A stretch of 64,000 nucleotides of DNA from Notamacropus eugenii (taxonomy: Eukaryota > Chordata > Mammalia > Diprotodontia > Macropodidae): contig NC_092872.1 in assembly GCF_028372415.1 (NCBI RefSeq), positions 8,996,001 through 9,060,000 of the forward strand. Reading direction: 5' to 3'. A model generated the notes under the pieces. It made no database searches, was not told the origin of the DNA, and saw only the letters and a list, made by a program, of their open reading frames with translations. The position numbers and the translations under genes were made by a program. Positions 34,501-46,429 of the stretch are shown in pieces; position 1 is the first letter of the stretch, and every line of letters starts with the position of its first letter.

Positions 34501-35965
34501 TTCAAGACAGCTTTAATTGTTGGAAAGTTTTTCCTGACGTTGAACCTAAGTTAACTGCTTTGCAACTTTCACCCATTGTTCTTCGTTCTACCTCCTGAGA
34601 CCAGATGGAATTGGTGCTCCCTCCGTAGGCTGGCCTTTCAGATACTTTTGAAGACAGCTATAATCTCCTTACAAATCTTCTCTTCTCCAAGTTAAACATG
34701 CTCAGTTCCTTTAACTGATCTTTGTATGATGTTTCTTTCACCATCTTGGTTGCCCTCCTCTGTTTAGTGATAAACATTTATTAAGCACCTACTATTGCGA
34801 GGCATTGTGCTAAGTCCTAGAAATATTAAAATAATCCTGCTCTCGAGGAACTCCTAGTATAGTGAGGATGACAACATGCTTATTTGTACTAAACAGGCTG
34901 TCAACAGGATAAATTTCAAATAACAAAGAGAAGCATTAAGGATCAGGAAAGGCTTCCTGCAGAAGACATGATTTTATCTAGGGCTTGAGAGAAACTAGGA
35001 AAGCCAGTAGGCAGAAACGAGAAGAGAGAACATTGTAGGCATGAGTAGTAATACCCAGTGTTGAGAGATAGAATGTTTTATTTGAGGAGCAGCAGGGAGG
35101 CAAGTACCACTGGATTGCAGAGTCCAGTGATGGATTGTAAGATGTAAGAAAGGTAGGAAGGCTCCAGGTTGTGGAAAACTTTGAACACTAAATAGAGAAC
35201 CCTCTATTACATTTTTAAATCTCTGGGAGGAGATAGAGAGCTAATGAAGTTGATTGAGTAGGGGTATAATGTGATCAGATTTACACTTTAGGAAGATCAC
35301 TTTGATAGCTGAGTGGAGGAGAGATTGGAGTGAGAAGAGACTTGTGACAGGGAGATTGCCCAGAAGGCTAATCCAGGTGTGAGATGATGAGGGCCTGCAC
35401 CATGGTAGTGGCAGTGTCAGAGGAGAGGAGAAGGCACATGCAAGAGATGCTCTGAAGGTGAATTTGATAGGCCTTGGCAATGGACTGGAAATGTGGGGTG
35501 AGAATGAGGAGTTAAGGATGACACTTACGTTGTAAGGTAGGTGACTGGGAAGAAGATGGTTCCTCATAACAGTAACAGGGAAATTAGGAAGGGTGAGAGG
35601 ATGTTGGGGGGTGGGGAGGACAATGAGTTCAGCTTTGAACATGTTGAATTTAAAATGTCCATGGGACATGCAGGTTAAGATGCCCAAGAAGCAGTTATAG
35701 ATGCAAATCTGGAGGTCGGAGATGTTAGGGCTGGATTAGTAGCTTATCTGTGCCTTTAAACTATGATATCCACAGCTGAATACAGTATTCTGGGTTAAGG
35801 TCCCAAGAAGCTAAAATATAATGGATCTATCTATCACTTCCCTATTCCTAGAGACTCTATCCGTCTTATTATCTATCACTCAAGATTGCTTCAACTCTTG
35901 GGTTGCCACATTACTCTGAGACTTATATTGAGCTTCTTTACTAAAACACCCAGATCTTTTTTAGA
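34500..35965 (-). mobile_element. CR1/L3-type LINE split by a CR1/L2-clade insertion
   Basis: 34500-34745 (GGAAAGTTTTTCCTGACGTT, TCTCCAAGTTAAACATGCTC, GGTTGCCCTCCTCTG) and 35741-35965 (CACAGCTGAATACAGTATTC, TCACTTCCCTATTCCTAGAG, AAAACACCCAGATC) are consecutive parts of one antisense CR1/L3-like 3' region. Between them lies an antisense L2-like unit with a tail at 34760 (AAACATTTATTAAGCACC). Its minus frame shows HFKFNMFKAELIVLPTP, a reverse-transcriptase end block, at about 35640. Confidence 0.65.
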
Positions 35966-35969
35966 ACAT

Positions 35970-36310
35970 CTTGTGATTGTGTTTGTCCCTCGTTGCCTAA
36001 GAAGACCACGCCATTAGAGAAGTTATGACATGACTTGCACTTGACTTTGTTTTGAGTGAGGGAGGGCTGTGCAGGTCACCAGCCTCACTTCTCCTCCAGA
36101 GCCATCTGAATCCAGTGACCAGTATTTATCAGAATGACTGGAGATGACCCAGAATGCACTGGGAGACCTTGGCTCCATTAAGCCAAGGTGTTTGCAGGTA
36201 CTCACTTAGGGTGAGGTAACGCCCATTCATTGAATAGGCCTGTTTAAGAAGTAGCCAGGGCATGGCTGCTTTAATGAGGCCAAGAGAAGGAAAGACATTA
36301 GACTGGGAGG
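35970..36310 (-). repeat. SINE-like interspersed repeat A
   Basis: TGACATGACTTGCACTTGAC, GAGTGAGGGAGGGCTGTGCA, GGTCACCAGCCTCACTTC and GTAACGCCCATTCATTGAAT: the reverse orientation of the copy at 12015-12500. Confidence 0.65.
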
Positions 36311-36384
36311 CAAACAGTAACAGTTATTATTGATAGACTATTGATAATCACTCTACAGCTGGGAGGGTCCACAAGAGCCCTTAC

Positions 36385-36800
36385 ATCTTAGAAAAATTGC
36401 CCCGATACTCTAGAACCAGAGAGTAAAATAGAAATTGAAAGAATCCACTGATAGCCTCCTGAGACACCAAAATGAAAATTGCCAGGAATATTATAGCCAA
36501 ATTCCAGAGTTTCATGTCAAAAAGAAAATATTGCAAGCAGACAGAAGAAAACAATTCAGTTATAGTGGAGCTACAGTCAGGATAACACAAGATTTAGCAG
36601 CTTCTGCATTAAAGGACTGGAGGGCTTAGAATATGATATTCAGGAGGGCAAAGGAGCTAGCATTACAACCAAAAATCACCTACCCAGCAAAACTGAGTAT
36701 AATCCTTCAAAAATGGACATTCGTCAAGATAGAAGATTTTCAAACATTCTTAATGAAAAGACCAGAACTAAATAGAAAATTTGACTTTGAAATATAAGAA
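36385..36800 (+). mobile_element. L1/half-L1 ORF1 C-terminal fragment
   Basis: The segment aligns by eye with the RRM and C-terminal part of ORF1 in the half-L1 copies: CTCTAGAACCAGAGAGTAAA, GCCAAATTCCAGAGTTT, CACCTACCCAGCAAAACTGA, GACCAGAACTAAATAG. Confidence 0.85.
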
Positions 36801-36954
36801 CTGCTACATCCATGCCTCTCATGTCTTATAATAATGGAGTTAATTTTTTTGTACCCAAGTATAAAACTTTATATGTATCTCTCCTGAATTTCATTTTAAT
36901 AGATTCAGTTCTGTCCTCTAGCTTGTCAAGATCCTATCATCTGCTGTGGCAGAG

Positions 36955-37215
36955 TGTGGCAGGTAGAAAGGCATCTCAATGGCTCAGTCGATACAGCACT
37001 GGGTCTGGAGTCAAAAAGAGTTGAGTTCATTTCTGGTGACTTTGGGCAGGTCACTTAACCTCTGACTGCCTCAGTTTCCTCAACCACAAAATGGGCATAA
37101 TAATATTGCCCACCTCATAGTCAGTTCTCCTAGTTATGGGAATCATATGAGATAATATTGGAAAGCACTTAGCGCAATGCCTGGCACACAGCTGCCACTT
37201 AATAAATGTATGTTT
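36955..37215 (+). repeat. MIR/CORE-SINE with tRNA-like head, near full length
   Basis: GGCATCTCAATGGCTCAGTC resembles an A-box head. CTGGGTCTGGAGTC, GGCAGGTCACTTAACCTC and the ending AGCACTTAGCGCAATGCCTG then AATAAATG follow. Confidence 0.85.
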
Positions 37216-37701
37216 CTTTTTCCCACCAAGAGGGAAACAGTCCTAAAATTAGCTCTATCTGTAAGTAGAATGTGCTGCTTTGAGAAGCAGTGGATTCTCT
37301 GTTGCATTAGGATAGAGTTTATACTGACTTTATTTATTCACCAAATGCTTCTTGGAATTTCTGTCCTGCAGTAGATGCTTAAAATATATAACTTCATATC
37401 AGTACTCTTTGACAGAGGCTGATCTATAACTTTGCACTTTGATTCTGTGATTCTCTACTATTTTCACTTCCTTCTAGCCTCAAATCCTTTACTGAATATT
37501 GAAACCTTTTCCTTGCCTTCTCATTCTCTTATGTTCCTTAAGCCATCTTTGTAAACACAAGTGCTATCTGTCTTTCTGAACCTCTTAGTATTACTTGATC
37601 CTATTTCACAGCTGTCACCCCCTACTCCAACACTGGTAAAAGGTGACATTTGTACTGGAAATTCAATTCAACAAGTTCTTGTTTTCTCTTTCTTATGTCA
37701 G

Positions 37702-38819
37702 ATGGTGAGACCAGGACAGAGTGTGAAGAGCCAAATCCAAAACAAGAAATTTTTGAAGAAACAAACTTTCACACAGTGATATCAGACAGACTTCAGAGGG
37801 ACATTTTCCTGGGTTCTACCTTTCAAGATGGCTGTGGTTTAGAGATTAGAGTAGAGAAGCAGCAAGAAGACACTGTCGAGGAGAGAATGAGGCAAGAGTT
37901 TCTGCAAAGGCTAGTGAAGGATGAGAGAACCCTCATAGGGGAGAGAAGTAAGAAGGATAAGGAACTGGAGAAAGACGTCAGTGTCAGCACATGCCCTGAC
38001 ATACACCAGAGGCTTCCTGGAGGACATAGATCTTACATATGTAAAGAATGTGATAAAAATTTTCATCGAAGTTCAGACTTTTTTCGACATCAGAGAATCC
38101 ACACAGGGGAAAAGCCCTACAAATGTAATGAGTGTGAGAAAGCCTTCAGGTGGAGCACAAGCCTTATTCGACATCAACGATTTCATGTCAGAGAAAAACA
38201 GTATAAATGCCAGGAGTGTGAAATTGTCTTCAGAAAAAATTCAGCTTTTATTAGACATCGGAGGATCCACACAGGTGAAAAACCCTATGAATGTCATGAG
38301 TGTGGGAAAGCCTTTAGTGAAAGTACAGGTTATACTATTCATCAGAGAATTCATACCAGAGAGAAACCATATGAATGCAGTGACTGTGGAAAAGCCTTCA
38401 GTTGTAATTCAAACCTTATTCACCATCAAAGAATTCACACTGGGGAGAAGCCCTATGAATGTAAGGATTGTGGGAGAGGCTTTAGCAATAGTTCAGACTT
38501 CATTCAACATCAGAGAATTCACACTGGAGAGAAACCTTATGAATGTAAGGAATGTGGGAAAGCCTTTAGTCGAAACTCGGGCTTTATTCAACATTCGAAA
38601 ATCCACAGTGGAGAGAAACCCTATGAATGTAAAGATTGTGGTAAAGCATTTAGTCAGAGCTCACATTTTATCAGACATCAGAGGATTCATACTGGAGAGA
38701 AACCTTATGAATGCAGCGAATGTGGGAAAGGGTTCGGTCAGAATTCAAACCTTATTCGGCATCAGAGGATACATAGTGCAGATAAGTCTTTGAATATAGT
38801 GACTGCAAAGAAAGTTTGA
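37702..38819 (+). CDS. KRAB zinc-finger gene, terminal exon: linker and nine C2H2 fingers
   Basis: The acceptor TTATGTCAG ends at 37701. The first two bases complete the codon split with the KRAB-B exon, and the frame stays open to TGA 38817-38819. An acidic/basic linker of about 110 residues precedes nine unbroken C2H2 fingers (38034-38774) at a strict 28-residue period. All cysteine and histidine ligands are present. Linkers are mostly TGEKPY, with departures after fingers 2 (VREKQY), 4 (TREKPY) and 7 (SGEKPY). Helix positions -1,2,3,6 read RSDR, WTSR, KSAR, ETGI, CSNH, NSDQ, RSGQ, QSHR, QSNR. With all exons the model is 492 residues: a nuclear, TRIM28-recruiting, sequence-specific repressor. 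Position beyond CYP8B1 on the opposite strand recalls human ZNF662, but orthology is inferred, so no symbol is given. Confidence 0.93.
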
Positions 38820-40900
38820 TAAGATGTGCAACTAGAGTTAATTATCAAGCTGGAATTCTTCCCATATGGGAACCTGTTCACATAAGAATACCTCATATAG
38901 TGGAACTCAGCTATTCAGCCATCTTTTAATAGTTTAGAACACAGCTAAGGGACTAGCTAAACTCTTAAACAACCATAATAGCTGTCACAAAGTTCATGGA
39001 GCTTCACTTACAGGGGGGATTCACTCTTATTTTGCACACATTTCCAAGAAGCTTGGTTATTTGGCTTCCAAGCCCAGGTCAGATTTGCAACAGCAGATTG
39101 GTAAAGGGAATTAGAAGGAAGGGAAAGAATACCTCAGTCAGCACCTGCATGTGACAGCTGATCACAGGATGGAGCAAACTAAGAAATAGACATGAATTCA
39201 AACAAAATAGTCCCAAGCACAAATAACCCTTAGGCTTACACCCCTCAGGATATAGACTTCATTCTAGCACAGGCAGTACACTAATACTTTGCATAATGAT
39301 GCTGAGTTGTTCAGAAGAGGCTAAAATATGTATCATGTGCTGTTTAATTAGAATTATATAATTTCTTAAATTTCCATTAATAGTATTTTAAAGTTTTGGT
39401 GCTCCAAACCAAATAGGATAAAACATCAAGCTATTAAGAACAACTTGCCTGATGATTCCAGATAGTAAAAGCAGTACATTCACTTAGGAAGTTGTCTTTC
39501 ACACAGGTTTAAAGACTGCAGGAAAAAAAAAAGCCTATGAGTGAAACAGATGTAGAAAAATTTTCTTTTAGCCCTAACTTTATTTCCACTTAGAAGGTCA
39601 GTCTCAGCTATTCCACTGATGGCGTATAAGAGTAGTCACTGGGAGCTAATGGAGAGTTCAGAGATTGAATCTTCATTTGAAAAAAAAGTCTCCCCTTTTT
39701 TGCAAACTAAAAGCATTTCTAAGGTCTCATCTTGTTGGAATAAATACCAACTGAGAAATGGTGGATGTCACTTCACTGTCCCTATAGATGAAGAGTGACC
39801 AAACTGGAGGGGGAACATTGGGAGAAGAAAGTTAAATTTGCAGATAATTTTCTGATATTCAGCCTTTGGATTACCAAAGATTTTGTCTATTCCCTAGAGT
39901 ATCCTGGGGTGGTATAGTATAATATTTCTTTCTCAGAGTACAAAAAGGAAAACTCCGACTTTGACCAAGATAAGATAGAAGATAAGACTGTGGTCATGCC
40001 TTGGGCTAAATAAGGAGCCCCAAAGAGTAAGTCTTTGATCCCTTTGTGGTAAAGAGAAAGGATGAGATCTTTCTTCTGCAGTTTGTGATTTTCCCATAGG
40101 GAAATAGTCTAGAATTAAGACCTGAGAGCTAAGGAGAGGTAAGTTGCCACTATTATTCCCCTGAAATAAAAGGTAACCCTGATGAATGGCATAAAGAAAT
40201 CTTTAACTTATATAGTTCCTTTTATCACTTGACTCCTGCAATCTGCCTTTTAATTGACAGCTTTGCTCATCATAATGTCAACATCCAGGAAATGACCTCA
40301 AAGGGAGAAGGCTGGTAGATATGGGCAGGATCTCCCAGAGAGGAACAAAACTTCCTACTTGGAAAAACTGGTGTTATCATTTGGTTATGGAGTGAGTATA
40401 GGTGATTTACAGAGGCTCCCTCTCTTATGGGTAACTATTATGGACTGTGCAGGTGAGTTCAAAAGATTCTTTTGAAAAAGATCAGAAGGAAAGAGCTTCA
40501 GAGTCTTATCAAGATATAGAGAGAGCTCTATAGATGTACTCAGGAAGGAAGCAAGCAAGCAAGCAGAGTGAAAATACAACCAAAAGTGTCAGTAGATCTG
40601 GAAATGGCAAGTTGTATGGCTCCACATGAAATCTAGAAGAAAAGTTTTAGAAGATTATTATTTATCTCCAGTAATGACCAGGAAAGGGATACTTTGGGGG
40701 AGGATAGTGTTCTGGTTTACCAGCAAGGCAAAACCTCGTAGTGATAGTGGTTGGTTCCAAATGGTATGCCCTCACCTAGCATAGTATAGTCTGTAATTCT
40801 ATTCAACCTAATGCCTCCGTTTCCCCATAACTTCTTCACTCCTTGCCTCACTCTAATCTCCAACGTTGCTGAAAACTATTAAGTTGATCCCTTGCTAAAT
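38820..40900 (+). other. 3' untranslated region and downstream flank
   Basis: The 3'-UTR should begin here. Candidate poly(A) signals AATAAA are at 39739-39744 and near 40165; neither can be chosen from sequence alone. A (GCAA)n scrap sits near 40548-40563. No other gene is seen. Confidence 0.4.
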
Positions 40901-41259
40901 TCAATGGTCTTTTCCCAGCTTTCTTTTTCTGTGACTTTAGACCGATCCTACTGACCACTCTTTGACTTCTGGCATACTATATTGGCCTAACTTTTTGAAA
41001 CTTGTTTGTAGTTTTTTCCTTTCTAATTGTAATGTTAACCAGATAGATCCTTTGCTCTGGTTTGTTTATGCCCTTGGAGATTCCAAGCCATTTCCATTGT
41101 TTCAAATGCCTTACTCCCTCTTTATGCTTGATCTCATGTGAGCTACAATTCGAGATCTCCAGCTGTTTACTAGATATTTCCACCATAACTTCAAGTTCAA
41201 TATGTCTTAATATATGGAGAGAGTTAATTTTCTCGTAAATCAGGTCTTTGGCCTTCCCT

Positions 41260-41690
41260 GTTTTACCATCACTTCTCCTATCATTCAGAATCAAAACTCA
41301 AGAGTTACTTTTGACTCCTCCCTTTACATCAGTGTCTTATCAGAATAATTGTATCTGATCCTTCCTTTTCTCATTACTACCATCCTAGTCTAGACCTAAA
41401 AAATCCACATCTGGACTAATACAGTGACTTCTCATCTTGGAGCTTCTCTCCTGCTAACTAATACTCATTCCATTTAGCACCCTAATACAGAGAAAACACT
41501 GCTTTCATCAACCTGTCACCCCCTTATTAAAAAAGAAAAAAAAAAAACCCTGAACTTTTTCACTGAGTCAGTGAACGAGATAAATCTTTTCCTGCAGGTC
41601 TGCCCAGGTTCTCTTTCTGGCTTTCACATAATCTGACCCCCCCCCCCCCCCACCTTTATTAACATTTCTCATTCTATTTCTCCAGCCCTT
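41260..41690 (+). mobile_element. CR1/L2-clade LINE fragment
   Basis: CATTCAGAATCAAAACTCAAG, ACTCCTCCCTTTACATCAGT, TCCACATCTGGACTAATACA and CTGTCACCCCCTTATTAAAA follow the sense order of the clade's reverse-transcriptase end. Interrupted by an A-run near 41540 and a C-run near 41640. The stretch 40900-41260 may be more of the same. Confidence 0.55.
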
Positions 41691-42124
41691 TGGTTTATCC
41701 CTTCTCTGAAGTCCTAGGGCACATCTATTACCACTCATTATTTAAATATTTATTGCCTTATTTAAAACAAGATTCTTGTTTTCTAACTACAGAATGATAA
41801 GAAGTTCTTTGAAATTAGATTTTTTTAACCACCTACAATACCCAAAATCTTAATTTGAATTGGACATTCAGTAAATAAATATTTATTTGAATTTGTTGGA
41901 ACTCCTTTACTTCTGTTAATATATATTAAGATGATATCTTACTTGGTTTCTCCTTAATGTAAAGAATAAATCCATTGTTTGGTGGTAAGGTCTGTCAGCT
42001 ATTGCTTTATTAACTGATGGGTTATCTGCTTTGCAAAACTGTCTTTCTGAGTCAGGTTAGTCTGAATCCATGCAGATTTGCACCTGCCCAGGACAAAAAG
42101 TACTAAAGATAATCTAAACCACAC

Positions 42125-42420
42125 AAAAGGTAGTGTGCAGTAGTGGATAGAGACGGCTTGATTCCAAGAAGACTTGAACGCAAGTCTCACCTCTGAAACA
42201 TGCTGGCTTGTGGTTGTGTTCATCCTTCATTTTCAAAGAAGATCATGATGAGAGAAATGATGACATGACTTGCACTTGACTTTGTTTTTAGTGAGGGAGG
42301 ACTCACTTTCTCCTCCTGAGCCCCATACTGGCTGTGAGAACATGGGTAAGTGACTTAACTTCTCATTGTTCTAGGCAAATTTTCCAAGATGATAATTATC
42401 ATTATTAAGACTAGAAGCTG
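42125..42420 (+). repeat. MIR-type SINE interrupted by repeat A
   Basis: MIR sense sequence (AGTGGATAGAGACGGCTTGA) stops at about 42220 and resumes at about 42330 (GTGAGAACATGGGTAAGTGA). Between them is antisense repeat A (CATCCTTCATTTTCAAAGAAG to TTTCTCCTCCTGAGCC). A short CTGGCTK repeat on both sides suggests the target site. No gene is seen from 42420 to 43020. Confidence 0.6.
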
Positions 42421-43024
42421 CAAGGTGCCAAGCTGCATTACAATGTGGGGGAGTTGCTGCATCATTGAAATCACCAAATCTAGTTCCTATCCCTAGCCTT
42501 TCTGAATTCTCTGGGCCCATTAGCACTTGTGACTTGACCTGCTAACCTGAATGCCAAATCCAGAGCGGCAAGTGTTTCTTGAGGCCTCATTCTGGTCTGA
42601 CTGCCATTGTTAAAGGAGAGATCAGCACTTTTCAATAGACTGATCCCCAAATAAGCTCCTTTCAACTGGAGAGATAGGAGGGTGAATGAAGACTTTATGA
42701 GTCTTTTCAACCATTTCTTCTGATTTCATTCTCTTCCTGCTAACATGGAGGGTGGAGGGAGGTTAGATTAAAGAGAAGGAATAAGGAAAGAACAAGGGTA
42801 ACAAGTCTTGCCCTTCACTCATTTCCTAAAGTTCCTTCTACTTTGCCCTTCTGCCAGCCTTGCCATCCTTGTATGTATCTTAACATCAGTATGGCTGGTG
42901 GAGAAACTTTTCCCCTATTTAATCATTCCAAAAAAGATCACTCTGAAGGTGAATGTTAGGTAATTTTTTGGGTGATTTTCAAGTGGATACTTTGAAGAAA
43001 TGATCTTAAATGGATAGGAAATGG

Positions 43025-43260
43025 GTGTGGTATCCTGGCCTTAGGAGTCTAGGGACCTGTGTTTTAGTTTCTCTTTTACCACTGACACATCTTGGGCAGG
43101 TATCAATGAATGTAGGCCAGCCTGTTTTCTCCTTTGTAAAATAAGGTAGGATGGAGGTGTTCTTTAAAGTGCCTTTGGAGGGTGGGTCTGAATCAACTAT
43201 CCTAAGTTGGATATGTGTGGCCATACATAGCAAGGCAGTTTATTATGTCCTTTCCGCCAC
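43025..43260 (+). repeat. MIR-type SINE, worn
   Basis: TGGCCTTAGGAGTCTAGGGA, TCTTGGGCAGGTATC and CCTTTGTAAAATAAGGTAGG in sense MIR order. Nothing recognised from 43260 to 44040. Confidence 0.55.
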
Positions 43261-44049
43261 TTCTCAACATACTCACAATCTAGTTAAGAATTTATCAGTG
43301 TCTGTGAAATAGCAATAAGACCTCCCCACATACTTCTTGTGGAGAACACATTGTATTCTCAAGTTGTGAAGTTCACAATTGACTTCTTAAGTTGTGAAGA
43401 ACAAAGTAGGTATAGAAGAGCTTTAAAAATATAAAAAGATATTCTAAAGTGGCTGGCGCGATGGTAACTGTATCCTTCCCATTCTCTCCCCGTGCCCCCC
43501 TTCTCTTCCCGCTGTGTTCACTTCTTGGGAAGGTTCTTTGGGTGGGAGACCAGACATTAGTTATGGTCATGACTAGCTGGGTGTTTGACCCTAGGCAAAT
43601 TATGACAGTTAAAATTTAGGAATGGTAGCAGTAGTATAAAAAAGATATGTAATTATAATCCTAAACAAAGTTCACTGTGATGCCTAATCAAGACTGTAAA
43701 AATTTATAATTAATGTGTAACTGATTAACCAGAAAAGTTAGAGGAAAATGGGGAAATATTTATATATAATGAATCATGACCAATACCTGACTGAATAGGG
43801 AATTATTAAAATTGCCTAAAGATAAGACTCATGTTTTTAGGATAAAGAGGAAATTTCCTCAAGACAAAAATTTCTAAAATTCAGTGAAACAATGCAAATC
43901 AACTAGAGACCCAGAGGGCACCTGGGAAGAATGTCAGAAACAGCATGGAAAGACAAATCCTTCAAATACTGATCATATTCACAGGTGTGTTCCTCATCTT
44001 CAAAGTAATCTATGAGATTGGACCACCTATGGAAACTGTAAGGCTGGGA

Positions 44050-44725
44050 TTGAGTTTGTGTTGTCACATTTAGTTAAACAAACATTAAGTGACTACAATG
44101 TACAAGGCATTGTGCTAGGTACCTGTGGGATTGTAAAACCAAATAAAGGATCTGAAAACTTTGATTGGCACTCTGTCACTGGTACTTGGCCTTAACTTGG
44201 TTTCCTAGAATCTCACTAATGTGGCCCTCAGTTTCCTCATCTGTAAAGTGATGAGACAGGGATTTGTCCCTTTCTGGCTTTCTGGAATTGGGATCATTAG
44301 AATGGCCTCAGCCTTCACAAACTTAATGATCATTTCTATGCAGATAATTCCCAGAAACTGCAACCTTGAACAGTCAGTTTAATGAGTATTAAGTGCCTGC
44401 TATGTGTCAGACACTGTGCTAGGGTCTGGGGACACAAGGATAAAGAAAAATAATCCTTCCAAAGCACAGACATTTTAATGGGGGAAGGAAGAAGTAACCA
44501 CACAAATATAAAGTGAATAAACACAAATAGGTACAAGACAAGTCACTTAACTGAGCTTGCATTGCTGAGGTTAGAAGGATCCTAGCTCCTTGGAGGTCAC
44601 CTAATCTGAACTACTCATTTTACAGATAATGAAGCTGAGGCCCAGGGAAATGGAATGTGCCCAAGATTCCTTACAGGTACTAGTAGATTCAGACTCCAAA
44701 TCCAGCACTCCATTCCATCAGTCTC
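44050..44725. repeat. L2 tails and MIR pieces
   Basis: Antisense L2-type tails lie at about 44070-44130 and 44375-44470 (GTGCCTGCTATGTGTCAGAC). A sense MIR end is at 44220-44280 (CTCAGTTTCCTCATCTGTAA). An antisense MIR is at 44565-44725 (TTTTACAGATAATGAAGCTG). Confidence 0.6.
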
Positions 44726-44779
44726 CTTTATTTCAGAGTGTGGGAAACAAGAAAGTTCTGTCTTCCACAGTCGTAGGTG

Positions 44780-45070
44780 ATAAGGGTTGTGACCTAGCAT
44801 GTGACCTAGCAGGTTAGAGGTCAGAAACTAATGCACAGATTCAAGGAGTTTTGTGAGGAAAAGCCTGTCGGAAAGAACAAAGTCACATGGCCATGGGACG
44901 GTAAAAGTTCAGAAAACAACATAAGAAACTTCCGTTTTTCGGAGCGTGTTGTAGTAGTCCTGTAACCTTGCTGGGGAGGCTGCCTGTCCGTTCGGGGGGA
45001 CAGACAAAGATTAGTAAAAGCTTTCCTGATTTCTCAACAAACAAGGTCAGCATGTTTCTTACTGTTGGGG
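44780..45070 (+). mobile_element. Possible LTR remnant
   Basis: A stretch with LTR-like order: an AGTAAAAGCTTTCC poly(A)-type signal, a U5-like ending, then TTGGGGGCTTGTTAG. The last block resembles a worn proline-tRNA primer site. The 5' boundary is not fixed and no internal retroviral region follows. Confidence 0.3.
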
Positions 45071-45529
45071 GCTTGTTAGACTCACTTCTAACACAGAGCT
45101 ATTAAAAAGTGTCTGAATTTTGTTGACAGTATTCAATTTTATTTTTTAAAATTAAGTTCACAGTTTCATCTTATAAAAATTCTGAGGTAGGATTTTCATT
45201 CTAGGTCTTCCTGACTCATTTTGGGGTCTTTCTACTTAGGAGAAATCTGCAGATGTGACGTTTTAGATTTTCACTATCTGAAGTCACCACAGTCCACCCT
45301 AACCCTTTTTACGTGCTTACTAGGGCAAAATGACATACTTCCTTGAATAGGCATTTTCAATAACCACTCATTTAACCAATTGCATCCATGCTTCAAAAAA
45401 TTGAATAAATATACATTCATTACATCTGTCACTACCACCCTTTTATGTACCCTAGGTCTGCTAGCTCTAAACAGACGATTTCCAGATCTATATATCTAGC
45501 CCTCATCTTTCTGTTGAGTGCCTCTCCTA

Positions 45530-46420
45530 CCTCACCAGTTTGCTCTTGGATATCCTAAACTTCTGGATGTCCCATAAGAATCTCAAAATAAATATCCAAA
45601 ATAAAACTTGTCTCCCCCACCCACCCATCCAAAACCTGCACTCCCTCAGAACTTTCCCATAACTTACAGAATGCTCTGTCTTCCCAATCACCCAGATCAG
45701 GGGTGGGGATCTTGCAGCCTCGAGGCTACATGTGGCCCTCTAGGTCCTCAAGTACAGCCCTTTGAGTCCAAGTTTTACAGAATAAATCCTAGACTCAGCC
45801 CCAGTGTATCCACTCCATTACCAAATATTGTCCTTTCTACCTCCATATCTTCTCCATGCAACCTCTTCTCTTACAACTACAACTTAATTCAGGCTCTAGA
45901 CACCTCTCTCCTGAACAAGTATAGTAGCCTTTGAACTGGCCTCCCTGCCTCAAGTCTCTCTCCCCTCCACTTAGCTGCCAGGTGATTTTTCTGGTCATCA
46001 CTCCACTGCTCAGTGAGCTTGGTTCCTTATGACCTCCAGGATCAAATATAAAGGCCACTGCTTAGCATTTAGCATCCTCACTTGATCCCTTCTTGCCTCT
46101 CCAGTGTTCCTACACCTTACACACACACACACCCCCAAGTGAACTACCCTGGCCAACCCACCTGGCAGTTTCCCCAACATGGCCCTCCATGTTCCTTCAC
46201 CCTGGAGGTCTTCATTGTCCTCTAACTTTCTCTGGCTTCCTCCTAGCCTCAGTTCAGCCTTCTGCAGGAGCACTTGCATTCAGATTACCTTCATCGGCTC
46301 TGGATCTAATCATTACCTGTTAGCTCCCCAATTCGAACTTCTGGAAGGCAGGGACTATTTGCCTTTCTTGCACTGTGCCTGAAACACAGTAAGCGCTTAA
46401 TAAATGTTTGTTGACCCAGT
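45530..46420 (+). mobile_element. CR1/L2-clade LINE with 3' tail, carrying a small insertion
   Basis: CTTCTGGATGTCCCATAAG, GGCCTCCCTGCCTCAAGTC and ACCTCCAGGATCAAATATAA are sense blocks. The end reads GAAGGCAGGGACTATTTGCC and AGCGCTTAATAAATGTTTG. At about 45697-45790 an unrelated repeat (CTCGAGGCTACATGTGGCCC) is inserted. Confidence 0.75.
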
Positions 46421-46429
46421 GTCTCCTCG

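Noticed and set aside
35241..35687. 148-codon minus-strand frame as a gene
   Set aside because: Its ends match reverse-transcriptase C-terminal blocks of the CR1/L2 clade, so it is LINE debris.
37981..38793. 270-codon frame overlapping the finger exon in another plus frame
   Set aside because: It repeats GKPLV/RNPMNV-type words every 28 codons, a shadow of the finger linkers.
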